Of a DNA stretch of 64,000 bases, positions 24,596 through 33,334 are shown in pieces. The DNA comes from Polaromonas sp. (GTDB lineage Bacteria > Pseudomonadota > Gammaproteobacteria > Burkholderiales > Burkholderiaceae_C). Both the position numbers and the translations under genes were made by a program. Location of the stretch: contig JAURVI010000041.1 of NCBI GenBank assembly GCA_030655515.1, positions 17,428 through 81,427 on the forward strand, in the 5' to 3' direction. How positions within the stretch are numbered: position 1 is the stretch's first letter; each line of letters starts with the position of its first letter. Under the pieces are notes generated by a model. It was not told the DNA's origin. It worked only from the letters and a program-made list of their open reading frames with translations, and made no database searches.

Positions 24596-25363
24596 ATGAA
24601 AGCTGTCATTCTTGCCGGGGGGTTGGGTACGCGAATTAGCGAAGAGACCTCAGTTAAACCCAAGCCGATGATTGAAATTGGAGGCCGGCCAATTCTCTGG
24701 CACCTCATGAAAATCTACGCCTCTCATGGTGTGAATGATTTCGTGATTTGTTGTGGCTACAAGGGTTACGTCATCAAAGAATACTTTGCCAATTATTTTC
24801 TGCATATGTCGGATGTGACGTTTGACATGGCCGGGAACTCGATGCAGGTTCATAGGCAGAAGGCAGAGCCCTGGCGAGTCACATTGGTTGACACCGGCGA
24901 AACAACCCAGACGGGTGGCCGTTTAAAACGGGTTGCCGAGTATTTGGGCGACGAAGATTTTTGTATGACCTATGGCGATGGCGTTGGCGATATCAATATC
25001 GCTGCAACGCTCGCGTTCCACAAGGAACATGGCCGGATGGCAACCATGACCGCGACCCAGCCGCCTGGTCGTTTCGGCGCTTTGGGTCTCAGTGGGACAT
25101 CGGTGCGCAGCTTCCTTGAAAAACCGCATGGCGATGGCGGCTGGATTAATGGTGGGTTTTTCGTGCTCTCGCCCAAAGTGCTTGACTTGATAGACGGCGA
25201 TGAGTCCATCTGGGAGCGCAAGCCACTGGAAGAGTTGGCGCGTACCGACCAGCTTCAAGCCTATCTTCACCACGGTTTCTGGCAGCCTATGGATACGCTT
25301 AGGGACAAGAACCACCTGGAAGACTTGTGGGATTCTGGCAAGGCGCCATGGAAGTTGTGGTGA
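24596..25363 (+). CDS. rfbF: Glucose-1-phosphate cytidylyltransferase
   Basis: This 255-residue enzyme starts [30 protein letters not shown], has the ADP/CDP-sugar pyrophosphorylase [11 protein letters not shown] metal site and ends [21 protein letters not shown], diagnostic of RfbF/DdhA. It forms CDP-glucose from CTP and glucose-1-phosphate. The ATG at 24596 is chosen. Its TGA overlaps the rfbG ATG. Base composition drops from here on compared with the rml genes. Confidence 0.96.
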   Translation: MKAVILAGGLGTRISEETSVKPKPMIEIGGRPILWHLMKIYASHGVNDFVICCGYKGYVIKEYFANYFLHMSDVTFDMAGNSMQVHRQKAEPWRVTLVDTGETTQTGGRLKRVAEYLGDEDFCMTYGDGVGDINIAATLAFHKEHGRMATMTATQPPGRFGALGLSGTSVRSFLEKPHGDGGWINGGFFVLSPKVLDLIDGDESIWERKPLEELARTDQLQAYLHHGFWQPMDTLRDKNHLEDLWDSGKAPWKLW

Positions 25364-26454
25364 TGAGCGCCTCTTTCTGGCGTGGGCGCAAGGTTTTTAT
25401 TACCGGCCATACGGGCTTCAAGGGCGGCTGGTTGTGCCTGTGGCTGCAAAGCCTGGGCGCAGAAATAACCGGATTCTCGCTGGAACCGCCGACCAGTCCA
25501 AGCCTCTTCGAGGTAGCAAGAGTCGGGCAGGGGATGAGTTCCATCATTGGGGACATTCGGGATGGCGAGGTGCTGTCCCGCGCCATGAATGAGGCTCGCC
25601 CTGAGGTGGTCATTCACATGGCCGCGCAACCTCTTGTGCGCTACTCCTACGATCATCCGGTTGAAACCTATTCCACCAATGTGATGGGGACGGTTCATCT
25701 TTTAGAGGCTGTGCGGGCTGTGGGTACTGTTCGATCAGTGGTGGTGGTGACCAGCGACAAGTGCTACGAAAACAAAGAGTGGGTATGGGGCTATCGTGAA
25801 AACGAACCCATGGGTGGCTACGATCCCTACAGCAACAGCAAGGGGTGTTCGGAGTTGGTTGTGTCGGCCTACCGCTCTTCATATTTCAACCCGGATGCTT
25901 ATGAGAAGCATGGTGTAGCGCTAGCGTCTGCGCGAGCCGGCAATGTGATCGGGGGCGGTGACTGGGCGGGGGACAGGCTAATTCCGGACATACTACGAGC
26001 CATCGAAACATTATCGCCAGTGTTAATTCGTAGTCCTCGATCGATTCGCCCTTGGCAGCACGTGCTTGAACCGCTCTCAGGCTATCTTCTGTTGGCGGAA
26101 CGCCTTTATCAGGGTGGCGCGGAATATGCAGAAGGCTGGAATTTCGGACCTGCAGATAACGATGCTCGCTCGGTGGAGTGGATTGTCGAAAAACTGTGCA
26201 ATATATGGGGCGAGGGGGCAGCCTGGAGACTAGATACTGTAGTTGGTCCCCATGAGGCCCATTATTTGAAATTGGATTGTTCCAAAGCACAAAATGTACT
26301 TGGTTGGAAACCTGTTTGGAATCTCGAGACGACCCTGACTAAAATTGTCGATTGGCATCAGTCCGCTACTTCCGGTGAGGATATGCGAGCCGAGACGATT
26401 TCTCAAATCAAAGAATTTCAACGTAATATGCAATATTTAACCAAGGAGAAGTGA
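25363..26454 (+). CDS. rfbG: CDP-glucose 4,6-dehydratase
   Basis: This 363-residue extended SDR has [47 protein letters not shown] (YxxxK region) and [18 protein letters not shown], which identify RfbG/DdhB. It converts CDP-glucose to CDP-4-keto-6-deoxyglucose. The ATG at 25363 overlaps the rfbF stop. The usual next gene, the CDP-4-keto-6-deoxyglucose 3-dehydrase rfbH, is absent; an aldolase gene follows, which implies another fate for the keto sugar. Confidence 0.96.
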   Translation: MSASFWRGRKVFITGHTGFKGGWLCLWLQSLGAEITGFSLEPPTSPSLFEVARVGQGMSSIIGDIRDGEVLSRAMNEARPEVVIHMAAQPLVRYSYDHPVETYSTNVMGTVHLLEAVRAVGTVRSVVVVTSDKCYENKEWVWGYRENEPMGGYDPYSNSKGCSELVVSAYRSSYFNPDAYEKHGVALASARAGNVIGGGDWAGDRLIPDILRAIETLSPVLIRSPRSIRPWQHVLEPLSGYLLLAERLYQGGAEYAEGWNFGPADNDARSVEWIVEKLCNIWGEGAAWRLDTVVGPHEAHYLKLDCSKAQNVLGWKPVWNLETTLTKIVDWHQSATSGEDMRAETISQIKEFQRNMQYLTKEK

Positions 26455-26456
26455 AC

Positions 26457-27257
26457 GTGAATGCAGTAGAAAGAAAGATGCTTGATATTCTCAAGATGTT
26501 GCGTCAGGAATATGGTGCTTTATCAGTCAAGGCGGAATTTGAGGCAGAGGGTACGCGTACAGACGAATTGCTTCGTTTAATTGATCTTGCGCGCCGTGCT
26601 GATTTGAAAGTGGGTTTAAAAATTGGAGGCGCCGAAGCAGTTCGTGACCTTATTGAAAGCAAGCAATTTGGGGTTGAATATATCATCGCCCCTATGGTTG
26701 AAACTCCTTATGCTCTCAAGAAGTTTATTGAAGCAAAAAACAAAGTATATACTAAAGGACAGCGGGAATATACAGATTTTCTTTTTAATCTTGAAACAGA
26801 AACTACGTTTGGTTCCCTTCAGGAGTTGGTCAAGGTGGCAAAATCAGAAAATGGTGTTCAAGGTATCGTCTTTGGTCGAGTTGATTTTGTCGGATCGATG
26901 GGGCAATCCAGAGACGCGATTGATTCTTCCAAGATTACTGATTATGTGGTTTCCACTGCCGAAGCTGCCAAGGCCGGCGGTCTTGACTTGGTGGTTGGTG
27001 GCGCGGTATCGATCGACTCACTGCCCGAACTCCGTAAGGTCAACAACGTTCATTTGACCCGCTTTGAAACCCGCAAGGTTATCTTCGATGCGAGCGCGCT
27101 AGATAGTCCGAAAATGACAAACGGATTGAAGGAAACGGTTCACTTTGAATTGCTCTGGCTGGAAAACAAGCGCGACTACTATGGTGAAATCCAGGGAGAA
27201 GACTCAAGCCGCATTGAAATGCTTGAAAAGCGTTGGTCAAAATTGAGTGCTGCGTAA
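26457..27257 (+). CDS. HpcH/HpaI aldolase/citrate lyase family protein
   Basis: This protein of about 266 residues has the family TIM-barrel motifs [30 protein letters not shown] and [15 protein letters not shown]. The glutamate in LETE and the aspartate in RVDF are at the metal-ligand positions of HpcH/HpaI aldolases. Such enzymes make or break a C-C bond next to a pyruvate-type enolate. A GTG at 26457 is preferred because AGGAG lies 8 bp upstream; GTG 26451 overlaps the rfbG stop. In a CDP-sugar operon its substrate is probably a sugar-derived keto acid or aldehyde, but this is inference. Confidence 0.85.
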   Translation: MNAVERKMLDILKMLRQEYGALSVKAEFEAEGTRTDELLRLIDLARRADLKVGLKIGGAEAVRDLIESKQFGVEYIIAPMVETPYALKKFIEAKNKVYTKGQREYTDFLFNLETETTFGSLQELVKVAKSENGVQGIVFGRVDFVGSMGQSRDAIDSSKITDYVVSTAEAAKAGGLDLVVGGAVSIDSLPELRKVNNVHLTRFETRKVIFDASALDSPKMTNGLKETVHFELLWLENKRDYYGEIQGEDSSRIEMLEKRWSKLSAA

Positions 27258-27296
27258 TGGTCTTCGCTCATTCGAATCGATTGCGACTGTCATCTG

Positions 27297-28013
27297 GTGC
27301 CTAAACAATCTGTAGTCATTTTTGGCGCATCGGGCGCAATTGGCCAAGCTCTTTGTGAGAGTTTTCTCGCGAAGGATTTTGAAGTGGTGGCCATCAGCCG
27401 GGCAGAGAGGACTCCCAATGACCCTCGGTCCAAGGCCGACTGGTTGGTCTGGGACGTTTCCGACGGCGGAGGCGCTCTCGTCGCTTTTGATAATTCGCGG
27501 CAATTCGACGCGGTGGTTTGGGCGCAGGGCGTCAATTGCAGCGATGATATATACACTTTTGATTTGAAGGCGCATGAGGAGATATATGCCGCCAACGTGA
27601 CTTATATACTTGTCAGTCTGCAAGTCTTGTTGCGGCATAACTTGCTCACACCGTCGGCGCGTCTTTGCATCATTAGTTCAATCTGGCAGAATCTGGCTCG
27701 CCAAAACAAGTTGTCGTACTGCATCACCAAATCAGCGTTGCAGGGGCTGGTGCAGTCTCTTACGGTTGATCTCGGGCGTTCGGGGTATCTTGTGAATGCG
27801 GTACTACCAGGCGCGTTGGACACCCCGATGACCCGCGCCAATCTCAGCGGCGAGCAGATAAGTCGTCTGGAGGGGATGACCCCATTGGGAAGTCTCCCCG
27901 AGTTGAATGACGTGTGCAATCTCGTTGGTTTTCTGTGCTCCCGTGACAACACAGGCATTACGGGGCAGTTCATTGCGGCCGACAGAGGGTTTTCATATGC
28001 AAGAATCGTTTGA
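27297..28013 (+). CDS. Short-chain dehydrogenase/reductase
   Basis: This 238-residue classical SDR has the cofactor motif VVIFGASGAIGQAL, the SS of LCIISSIWQNL, the active YCITKSALQG (YxxxK) and a C-terminal GFLCSRDNTGITGQFIAADRGFS. It starts at a GTG (27297), 39 bp after the aldolase. NAD(P)H-dependent reduction or oxidation of a sugar carbonyl/hydroxyl is expected. It overlaps the cyclase gene by 17 bp, evidence for one pathway. Confidence 0.9.
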   Translation: MPKQSVVIFGASGAIGQALCESFLAKDFEVVAISRAERTPNDPRSKADWLVWDVSDGGGALVAFDNSRQFDAVVWAQGVNCSDDIYTFDLKAHEEIYAANVTYILVSLQVLLRHNLLTPSARLCIISSIWQNLARQNKLSYCITKSALQGLVQSLTVDLGRSGYLVNAVLPGALDTPMTRANLSGEQISRLEGMTPLGSLPELNDVCNLVGFLCSRDNTGITGQFIAADRGFSYARIV

Positions 28014-29091
28014 AGTTTCTGCCTCTGGCGGCGGCTATCGGGTGGTTGTCGGTCGAGGTCTCCTAAAGGAAGTCGTTGCCGATAATCCTGATGCCATCTT
28101 TATGGTTGATGATCACTTGGCGCCGTTGTTGCCTATTCCCGTCAACTGCCGGATCCTTGTCAAGGCATTGGAAGCCAATAAATCCCTGGAATGCATGTCG
28201 GAAATCGTACTCAAGTTACGTGAATTGGGCGCGAATCGGGCAACTCATTTAGTTGCGATCGGCGGCGGGGTTATTCAGGATGTCGCCACATTTTCTGCCT
28301 CGATCTATATGCGGGGAATTCGGTGGACGTATATGCCCACTACTTTGCTGAGTATGGCGGACTCCTGTATTGGCGGGAAATCCTCTATTAACGTATTGGG
28401 TTACAAGAATCTTGTCGGCAATTTCTATCCACCGAAAGAGGTTTTGATCGACATCGATTTCGTCGCCAGCCTGGATTCCGAAAAAGTTGTCGGAGGACTA
28501 TTTGAGGCCGCAAAAATCTGCTATGCCCGCGGCTATCAAGACTTCCAGGATTATCTCTCCGACGGTACTGCTGCCCAGATGTCGGTGGATAATGTCCAGC
28601 GCATCATTGTTCGTGCCTTGCGAACGAAGAAGTGGTTTATTGAAACCGATGAATTCGACCAAAAGGAACGACTACTTCTGAATTTTGGTCATACTTTCGG
28701 CCATGCCATTGAAGCGGGTACCAATTTCAGCGTGCCCCACGGGGTCGCGGTCGGGGTTGGAATGATTGTCGCCGTTGAATATGCCAAAAAGCGGGGTTGG
28801 CTGTCCCCAACAGGTATTGAAAGAACTTCCAACTTGTCCAGGCATGCCAAATCTATGCTTAGGTTGGATGGCGGCAGTATCGTCGCGGTGCCCGCAGCCA
28901 TTGACCTGAAATTGGTCATGGAAAAATTCAATAATGACAAAAAGCACCTCTCTGACACATATCGTATGGTATGTCCTCGAGGGGCTGGTGAGCTTGAATT
29001 GGTTTCCGAGGCAAAGAATGACGATACGCATCGTGATATCACTTGGGCCTATGAAAGCGCGTTGAGGGAAATTGGTTGGCAGACAAAGTGA
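27997..29091 (+). CDS. 3-Dehydroquinate synthase-like (sugar phosphate cyclase superfamily) enzyme
   Basis: This 364-residue protein keeps the DHQS fold: the NAD motif AIGGGVIQDVATFSASIYMRG, PTTLLSMADSCIGGKSSIN, YKNLVGNFYPP and GLFEAAKICY (Glu and Lys at active-site positions). The zinc ligands appear in LLNFGHTFGHAIE and PHGVAVGVG, and NNDKKHLSDTYRMVCPRG follows. All catalytic positions I can compare look conserved. As a second aroB-like copy embedded between an SDR and an epimerase in a CDP-sugar operon, it is unlikely to be the shikimate enzyme. Superfamily members form carbocycles from sugar phosphates (DHQ, 2-deoxy-scyllo-inosose, valiolone types). The product here is unknown. Confidence 0.85.
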   Translation: MQESFEVSASGGGYRVVVGRGLLKEVVADNPDAIFMVDDHLAPLLPIPVNCRILVKALEANKSLECMSEIVLKLRELGANRATHLVAIGGGVIQDVATFSASIYMRGIRWTYMPTTLLSMADSCIGGKSSINVLGYKNLVGNFYPPKEVLIDIDFVASLDSEKVVGGLFEAAKICYARGYQDFQDYLSDGTAAQMSVDNVQRIIVRALRTKKWFIETDEFDQKERLLLNFGHTFGHAIEAGTNFSVPHGVAVGVGMIVAVEYAKKRGWLSPTGIERTSNLSRHAKSMLRLDGGSIVAVPAAIDLKLVMEKFNNDKKHLSDTYRMVCPRGAGELELVSEAKNDDTHRDITWAYESALREIGWQTK

Positions 29092-30143
29092 TGCAGACAA
29101 TGACGAATTGGCATTTTGCGCAAGATATTGACTTCATTCTCGGCGCCACTGAAGACGTGTGGCCGGCGTTGCGTGGCGCCCGGCTGTTCATTACCGGGGG
29201 CACTGGCTTCATCGGCTGCTGGTTGCTGGAAAGCCTGCGCCATGCTGACCAGCGTCATAAGCTCGGTGTGCAGGCCACTGTCCTGACGCGGGACCCTCAT
29301 GCTTTCCGGCGTAAGGCGCCTCATCTGGCCGATTACCCTGGCTTTAGCTTCATCGCCGGAGATGTCTGTAATTTCGAGACGCCGCCGGGTGAGTTCACAC
29401 ACCTTATTCACGCCGCCACGGACGCCAGTGCCGACCTCAACGAGAACGATCCCCGGCGCATGTTTGACACGGTGTTGCAGGGAACGCGTCGGGCGCTTGA
29501 TTTCGCGGTGGAAAAAGCCGTGGACCGGGTACTCTTTCTCAGTTCCGGAGCAGTTTATGGCCAGCAGCCCTGGGAAATGGAACGGGTTGCCGAAAGCTGG
29601 ACCGGCGCCCCCAGTTGTGTCGACGCCCGGGCTGCTTACGCAGAAGGTAAAAGAGCGGCAGAAATGTTATGCGCCATTTATCAGAAACAGTTTGGCGTAA
29701 AAATTGCAATCGCCCGCATATTTGCCCTGCTTGGGCCTTATCTGTCTTTGGACATTCACTTCGCGGCAGGAAATTTCATTAGAGATGCCATGCAGGGTAA
29801 GTCGATCACGGTCAATGGCAACGGTTTGCCCTGCCGGTCCTATCTTTACGCTTCAGATCTGACGGTTTGGTTATGGCACATGTTGGTGCGCGCAGAGCCG
29901 GGCAAGCCTTACAACGTGGGGTCTGACATATCGATATCTGTTCGGGAGTTGGCTGAGACGGTATCTGATACGCTCGGTAACGTAGGGTGCAGAGTTCTCG
30001 GTGCCCCAGACCAGGGGTGGAATCTTGGACGCTACGTCCCGGATACCAGCCTCATCGGCCGCGATCTAGGCTTGCATCAAACAGTTGGCTTGAATGAAGC
30101 GATACGCAGAACTGCGCTTTGGCATGGATGGAAAGGAAAATAA
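29091..30143 (+). CDS. NAD-dependent epimerase/dehydratase
   Basis: This 350-residue extended SDR has ARLFITGGTGFIGCWLLESL, VLFLSSGAVYGQQPWE, DARAAYAEGKRAAEML (Y-xxx-K) and a C-terminal substrate region with NGNGLPCRSYLYASDL. It belongs to the nucleotide-sugar dehydratase/epimerase group. The 15 residues before the Rossmann motif (MTNWHFAQDIDFIL) resemble those of the WbnF/RfbG-adjacent branch. The start ATG at 29091 overlaps the cyclase stop. A step on the CDP-sugar before or after the ThDP enzyme is likely; the exact reaction is unknown. Confidence 0.87.
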   Translation: MQTMTNWHFAQDIDFILGATEDVWPALRGARLFITGGTGFIGCWLLESLRHADQRHKLGVQATVLTRDPHAFRRKAPHLADYPGFSFIAGDVCNFETPPGEFTHLIHAATDASADLNENDPRRMFDTVLQGTRRALDFAVEKAVDRVLFLSSGAVYGQQPWEMERVAESWTGAPSCVDARAAYAEGKRAAEMLCAIYQKQFGVKIAIARIFALLGPYLSLDIHFAAGNFIRDAMQGKSITVNGNGLPCRSYLYASDLTVWLWHMLVRAEPGKPYNVGSDISISVRELAETVSDTLGNVGCRVLGAPDQGWNLGRYVPDTSLIGRDLGLHQTVGLNEAIRRTALWHGWKGK

Positions 30144-30147
30144 TTAA

Positions 30148-31953
30148 ATGAAGTTATCTGATTATGTAGCCCAGAAAGTTGTGGAGCACGGTGTGCGGCA
30201 TGTGTTCATGGTTACCGGTGGTGGTGCCATGCACCTTAACCATTCCTTGGGAACGCATAAACAACTGGAATGCGTGTTCAACCACCATGAACAAGCTTGT
30301 GCCATTGGAGCAGAAGCCTACTACAGGCTCACCAACCGCTTGCCGGTTGTCAATGTGACATCCGGGCCTGGTGGTACCAATGCCATTACCGGGGTGTATG
30401 GCGCTTTCGTTGACTCCATCGGCATGCTGGTCTTGTCTGGTCAGGTGAAATGGGAGACCACGGTACGCAGCACCGGCCTGCCTTTGCGGCAGTATGGCGA
30501 CCAGGAACTTGATATTGAAGAACTGGTGCGCCCCGTCACCAAGTACTGCTTCATGGTGACTGATCCGCAAACTATCCGTTACCACCTGGAAAAGGCCATT
30601 TACCTGGCCAGTGCTGGGCGTCCTGGCCCATGCTGGCTGGATATCCCTTTGAATGTTCAGGGTGCCCAGATCGATCCAGACAGCTTGCCTGGCTTTGATC
30701 CGGCCGAACTGGACGAGCCCTGGAAGCGCACTGATCTCAACGCTGTGAGCGCGGCTATCCTGGAGAAAGTCGCCGCAGCCAAGCGCCCGGTGGTGTTCGC
30801 TGGCGGCGGGGTGCGGCTGAGCGGCCAGCACGCGGCTTTTATCCGTCTGGTGGAAAAGCTTGGCATCCCGGTCGTGACCGGCTGGAACGCTCACGACGCC
30901 ATCTGGGACGCCCATCCCACTTACGCCGGACGCCCCGGGACGATTGGAGACAGGGCGGGAAACTTCACGGTTCAAAATTCTGACCTTCTGCTTATTTTGG
31001 GCAGTCGTCTCAATATTCGCCAGGTAAGTTACAACTGGAAGACCTTTGCACGAGAGGCCTACAAGATCTGGGTGGATATCGACGAGAACGAGCTGAAGAA
31101 GCCCACCGTCAAGGCCGACATGCCTGTGCACGCAAGTCTTGCCGACTTGTTGCCGGTTCTCGCTGACCAAGCCTACGCTGGCCCCACTCAGGAGCAGAAG
31201 GCATGGCTGGCGTGGTGCAAGGAGCGGCAACGTCGTTTCCCGGTAGTTCTGCCCGAGTACTGGAACAACGACAGGGTCAATCCCTACTGTTTCATGAAGA
31301 CCCTGTTCGAACAGCTGGAAGAAGGTCAAACGGTGGTGACGGCGAACGGCTCTGCCTGTGTTGTCAGTTTCCAGACGGCCGAACTCAAGCCCGGCCAACG
31401 GCTGTGGACCAATTCAGGCTGCGCAACCATGGGGTACGACCTACCAGGGGCCATAGGCGCCTGCAAGGCATCGGGCGACAAGCCTGTTGTTTGCCTTGCC
31501 GGCGACGGCAGCATCATGATGAATCTGCAGGAGTTGCAGACCATTGTTGGCAACCGGCTGCCGATCAAGATATTTATCCTGAACAACAGCGGTTACGTTT
31601 CCATCTTTCAAACCCACCGCAATTTCTTTGGTGGTGTGGAAGTGGGCGGTGGCCCCAAGAGCGGCGTCACCTTCCCGGATTTTGGTCGCCTGAGCGACGC
31701 GTTTGGCCTGCCTTATCGCCGCTGCGCGAACCATCAGGAAATGGCGCAGGCGATTGCCGATACCATGGCCGTCGATGGCCCGTCCGTGTGCGAGATCATG
31801 CTGGACGAGAACTTGTCGTTCGCTCCCAAGCTGGGTGCCAAGCAATGGCCCGATGGGCGCATCACGTCCCCCGCGCTGGAAGACCTCTCGCCATTCCTCT
31901 CCAGGGAAGAGCTGCGGGAGAATATGCTCATCGACCTGATTGAGGATCAGTGA
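30148..31953 (+). CDS. Thiamine-diphosphate-dependent enzyme, acetolactate synthase-like (YerE-type candidate)
   Basis: This 601-residue protein has all three ThDP-enzyme domains: the catalytic glutamate E48 in FNHHEQACAIGAEAYYR, a central domain, and the ThDP/Mg motif GDGSIMMNLQELQTIV ending IFILNN. YVSIFQTHRNFF follows. It resembles IlvB-type enzymes, including YerE, which adds an acetyl group from pyruvate to a CDP-keto-deoxysugar in yersiniose synthesis. The CDP-sugar context makes a carboligase acting on the sugar C4 carbonyl the best guess. FAD binding is typical of the group but cannot be seen reliably here. Confidence 0.87.
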   Translation: MKLSDYVAQKVVEHGVRHVFMVTGGGAMHLNHSLGTHKQLECVFNHHEQACAIGAEAYYRLTNRLPVVNVTSGPGGTNAITGVYGAFVDSIGMLVLSGQVKWETTVRSTGLPLRQYGDQELDIEELVRPVTKYCFMVTDPQTIRYHLEKAIYLASAGRPGPCWLDIPLNVQGAQIDPDSLPGFDPAELDEPWKRTDLNAVSAAILEKVAAAKRPVVFAGGGVRLSGQHAAFIRLVEKLGIPVVTGWNAHDAIWDAHPTYAGRPGTIGDRAGNFTVQNSDLLLILGSRLNIRQVSYNWKTFAREAYKIWVDIDENELKKPTVKADMPVHASLADLLPVLADQAYAGPTQEQKAWLAWCKERQRRFPVVLPEYWNNDRVNPYCFMKTLFEQLEEGQTVVTANGSACVVSFQTAELKPGQRLWTNSGCATMGYDLPGAIGACKASGDKPVVCLAGDGSIMMNLQELQTIVGNRLPIKIFILNNSGYVSIFQTHRNFFGGVEVGGGPKSGVTFPDFGRLSDAFGLPYRRCANHQEMAQAIADTMAVDGPSVCEIMLDENLSFAPKLGAKQWPDGRITSPALEDLSPFLSREELRENMLIDLIEDQ

Positions 31954-32396
31954 TGGGGCTGTGGCGGCGTGGTCTGGACATCGGTCTGGGCATTGCCAGC
32001 CGCCACCAGACGAAAGTCAGATTTCTCCTGGCCGGTGCGCTCAATACGGCCATCGGCTTGGCGGTTTACCCGGGCTTATATTTTCTTGCGGCTCCACTGA
32101 AGCTTCACTACCTGACGATTTTGGTTATCAGTCAAGTAGTGTGCGTGATATTCGCTTTTTTGACCAACAAGTTCCTAGTATTCCGGACTACGGGGAATTA
32201 CTTGCGGGAGTCCGGAAAATTTCTGACATTTCATTTTTCCTATTTTCTGCTGAATCTCGCAGCATTGCCCGCGCTGGTGGAGCTTGCGGGCATGAACCCG
32301 GTGTGGGCGCAGACGCTTTTTGCGGTGCTGGTCATCGTCACCAGCTACTTTTGGCATAGCCGTATTACATTCTCATCGTCCAAGGTGACCCGTTAA
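31953..32396 (+). CDS. GtrA family membrane protein (first)
   Basis: This 147-residue protein has four predicted membrane helices and the GtrA pattern: TKVRFLLAGALNTAIGLAVYPGLYF, VVCVIFAFLTNKFLVF and a final VTSYFWHSRITF. GtrA proteins are proposed to help move polyprenyl-phosphate-sugar across the inner membrane, usually next to a GtrB transferase. ATG 31953 overlaps the ThDP gene stop. The GtrB-like gene is two genes downstream (33327), with a methyltransferase between them. Confidence 0.9.
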   Translation: MGLWRRGLDIGLGIASRHQTKVRFLLAGALNTAIGLAVYPGLYFLAAPLKLHYLTILVISQVVCVIFAFLTNKFLVFRTTGNYLRESGKFLTFHFSYFLLNLAALPALVELAGMNPVWAQTLFAVLVIVTSYFWHSRITFSSSKVTR

Positions 32397-33334
32397 TGGA
32401 AAAACCAGCTTTTCTCAGTCGTATCTGTCCGGTGTGTTCCAGCAAACCACCTGCACAAGCAGCCATTCAGTCCGAGGTGACTGCGGAGTCACTGGATTTT
32501 GATGCCTTGGTTCCTTGCTGGAACGGCTTTTTCAAGGACAAGGTGTTTTTCTCCTATGTCCGCTGTGGCGGCTGCGGCTTGCTTTATGCCCCCACCTTCT
32601 TCAATGGCCCTCAGTTGGAGCAGCTTTACGGCCAGATGCCGCCCAACATGGCGGAAGTCCCGATGAAGGCCTTGCGTCGGACCCAGCATGGTTATTTTGA
32701 GGCGCTCAAAAGCTGCTCCGACCTCGATGGCGGATTCATTGAAGTGGGACCAGACATTGGTCTGTTTACCGAGAATTGCGTGCGCGAAGGGCGATATAAT
32801 GAATATTGGCTCTTTGAACCCAACCGGGAAGTATTGCCGGCCTTGAGCAAAATCGTTGAAGGCCACAAATACCACGTCATCCATGACATGTTTGGCTTTT
32901 CGCATGTCCTGGATCATGCCGCATCTGCTGCAGTAATGATCCACGTTCTGGACCATTTGCTTGATCCTGTAGCGACATTGAGCGAACTCAGGCAGAAGCT
33001 GAAGCCGGGGGCCCGCTTGTTGCTGGTCACCCACGACGAGTCATCTCTTCTGCGGCGCCTTGTGGGCTGGAGGTGGCCGGCATTCTGTCTTCAACACCCC
33101 CAAATTTACAGTCCGCAAAGCATGCGTAAATTGCTCGAAGCTGCCGGATTTGAAGTGCTGGAACGGCGCAAGACCGTCAACTTTTTCGAAATTGGCTTTC
33201 TCCTGAAGCATTTGCTGTGGGCCTTCGGCATCAAGGCCCAGTCCGTGCCGAGTTTCGGGCGCTTCACACTGGGACTCAAGCTCGGCAACATGCTGACCAT
33301 CGCAACACCGAAACCCGGGAGACATCATGTCTGA
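32396..33334 (+). CDS. Class I SAM-dependent methyltransferase with N-terminal zinc ribbon
   Basis: A 312-residue protein with an N-terminal Zn-binding pattern (CPVCSSK, then CGGCGLLYAP) and a methyltransferase domain, IEVGPDIGLFTENCVREGRYNEYWLFEPNRE. VMIHVLDHLLDPVATLSELRQKLKPGARLLLVT follows. This architecture resembles sugar C- or O-methyltransferases of polysaccharide loci that use keto-sugar substrates. It overlaps GtrA at its start (ATG within the TAATGG junction) and the GT2 gene by 8 bp. Likely it methylates a sugar of this repeat unit. Confidence 0.85.
   Translation: MEKPAFLSRICPVCSSKPPAQAAIQSEVTAESLDFDALVPCWNGFFKDKVFFSYVRCGGCGLLYAPTFFNGPQLEQLYGQMPPNMAEVPMKALRRTQHGYFEALKSCSDLDGGFIEVGPDIGLFTENCVREGRYNEYWLFEPNREVLPALSKIVEGHKYHVIHDMFGFSHVLDHAASAAVMIHVLDHLLDPVATLSELRQKLKPGARLLLVTHDESSLLRRLVGWRWPAFCLQHPQIYSPQSMRKLLEAAGFEVLERRKTVNFFEIGFLLKHLLWAFGIKAQSVPSFGRFTLGLKLGNMLTIATPKPGRHHV

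Noticed and set aside
30154-31398. 414-residue minus-strand ORF
   Set aside because: Antisense of the ThDP enzyme, no recognisable motif.
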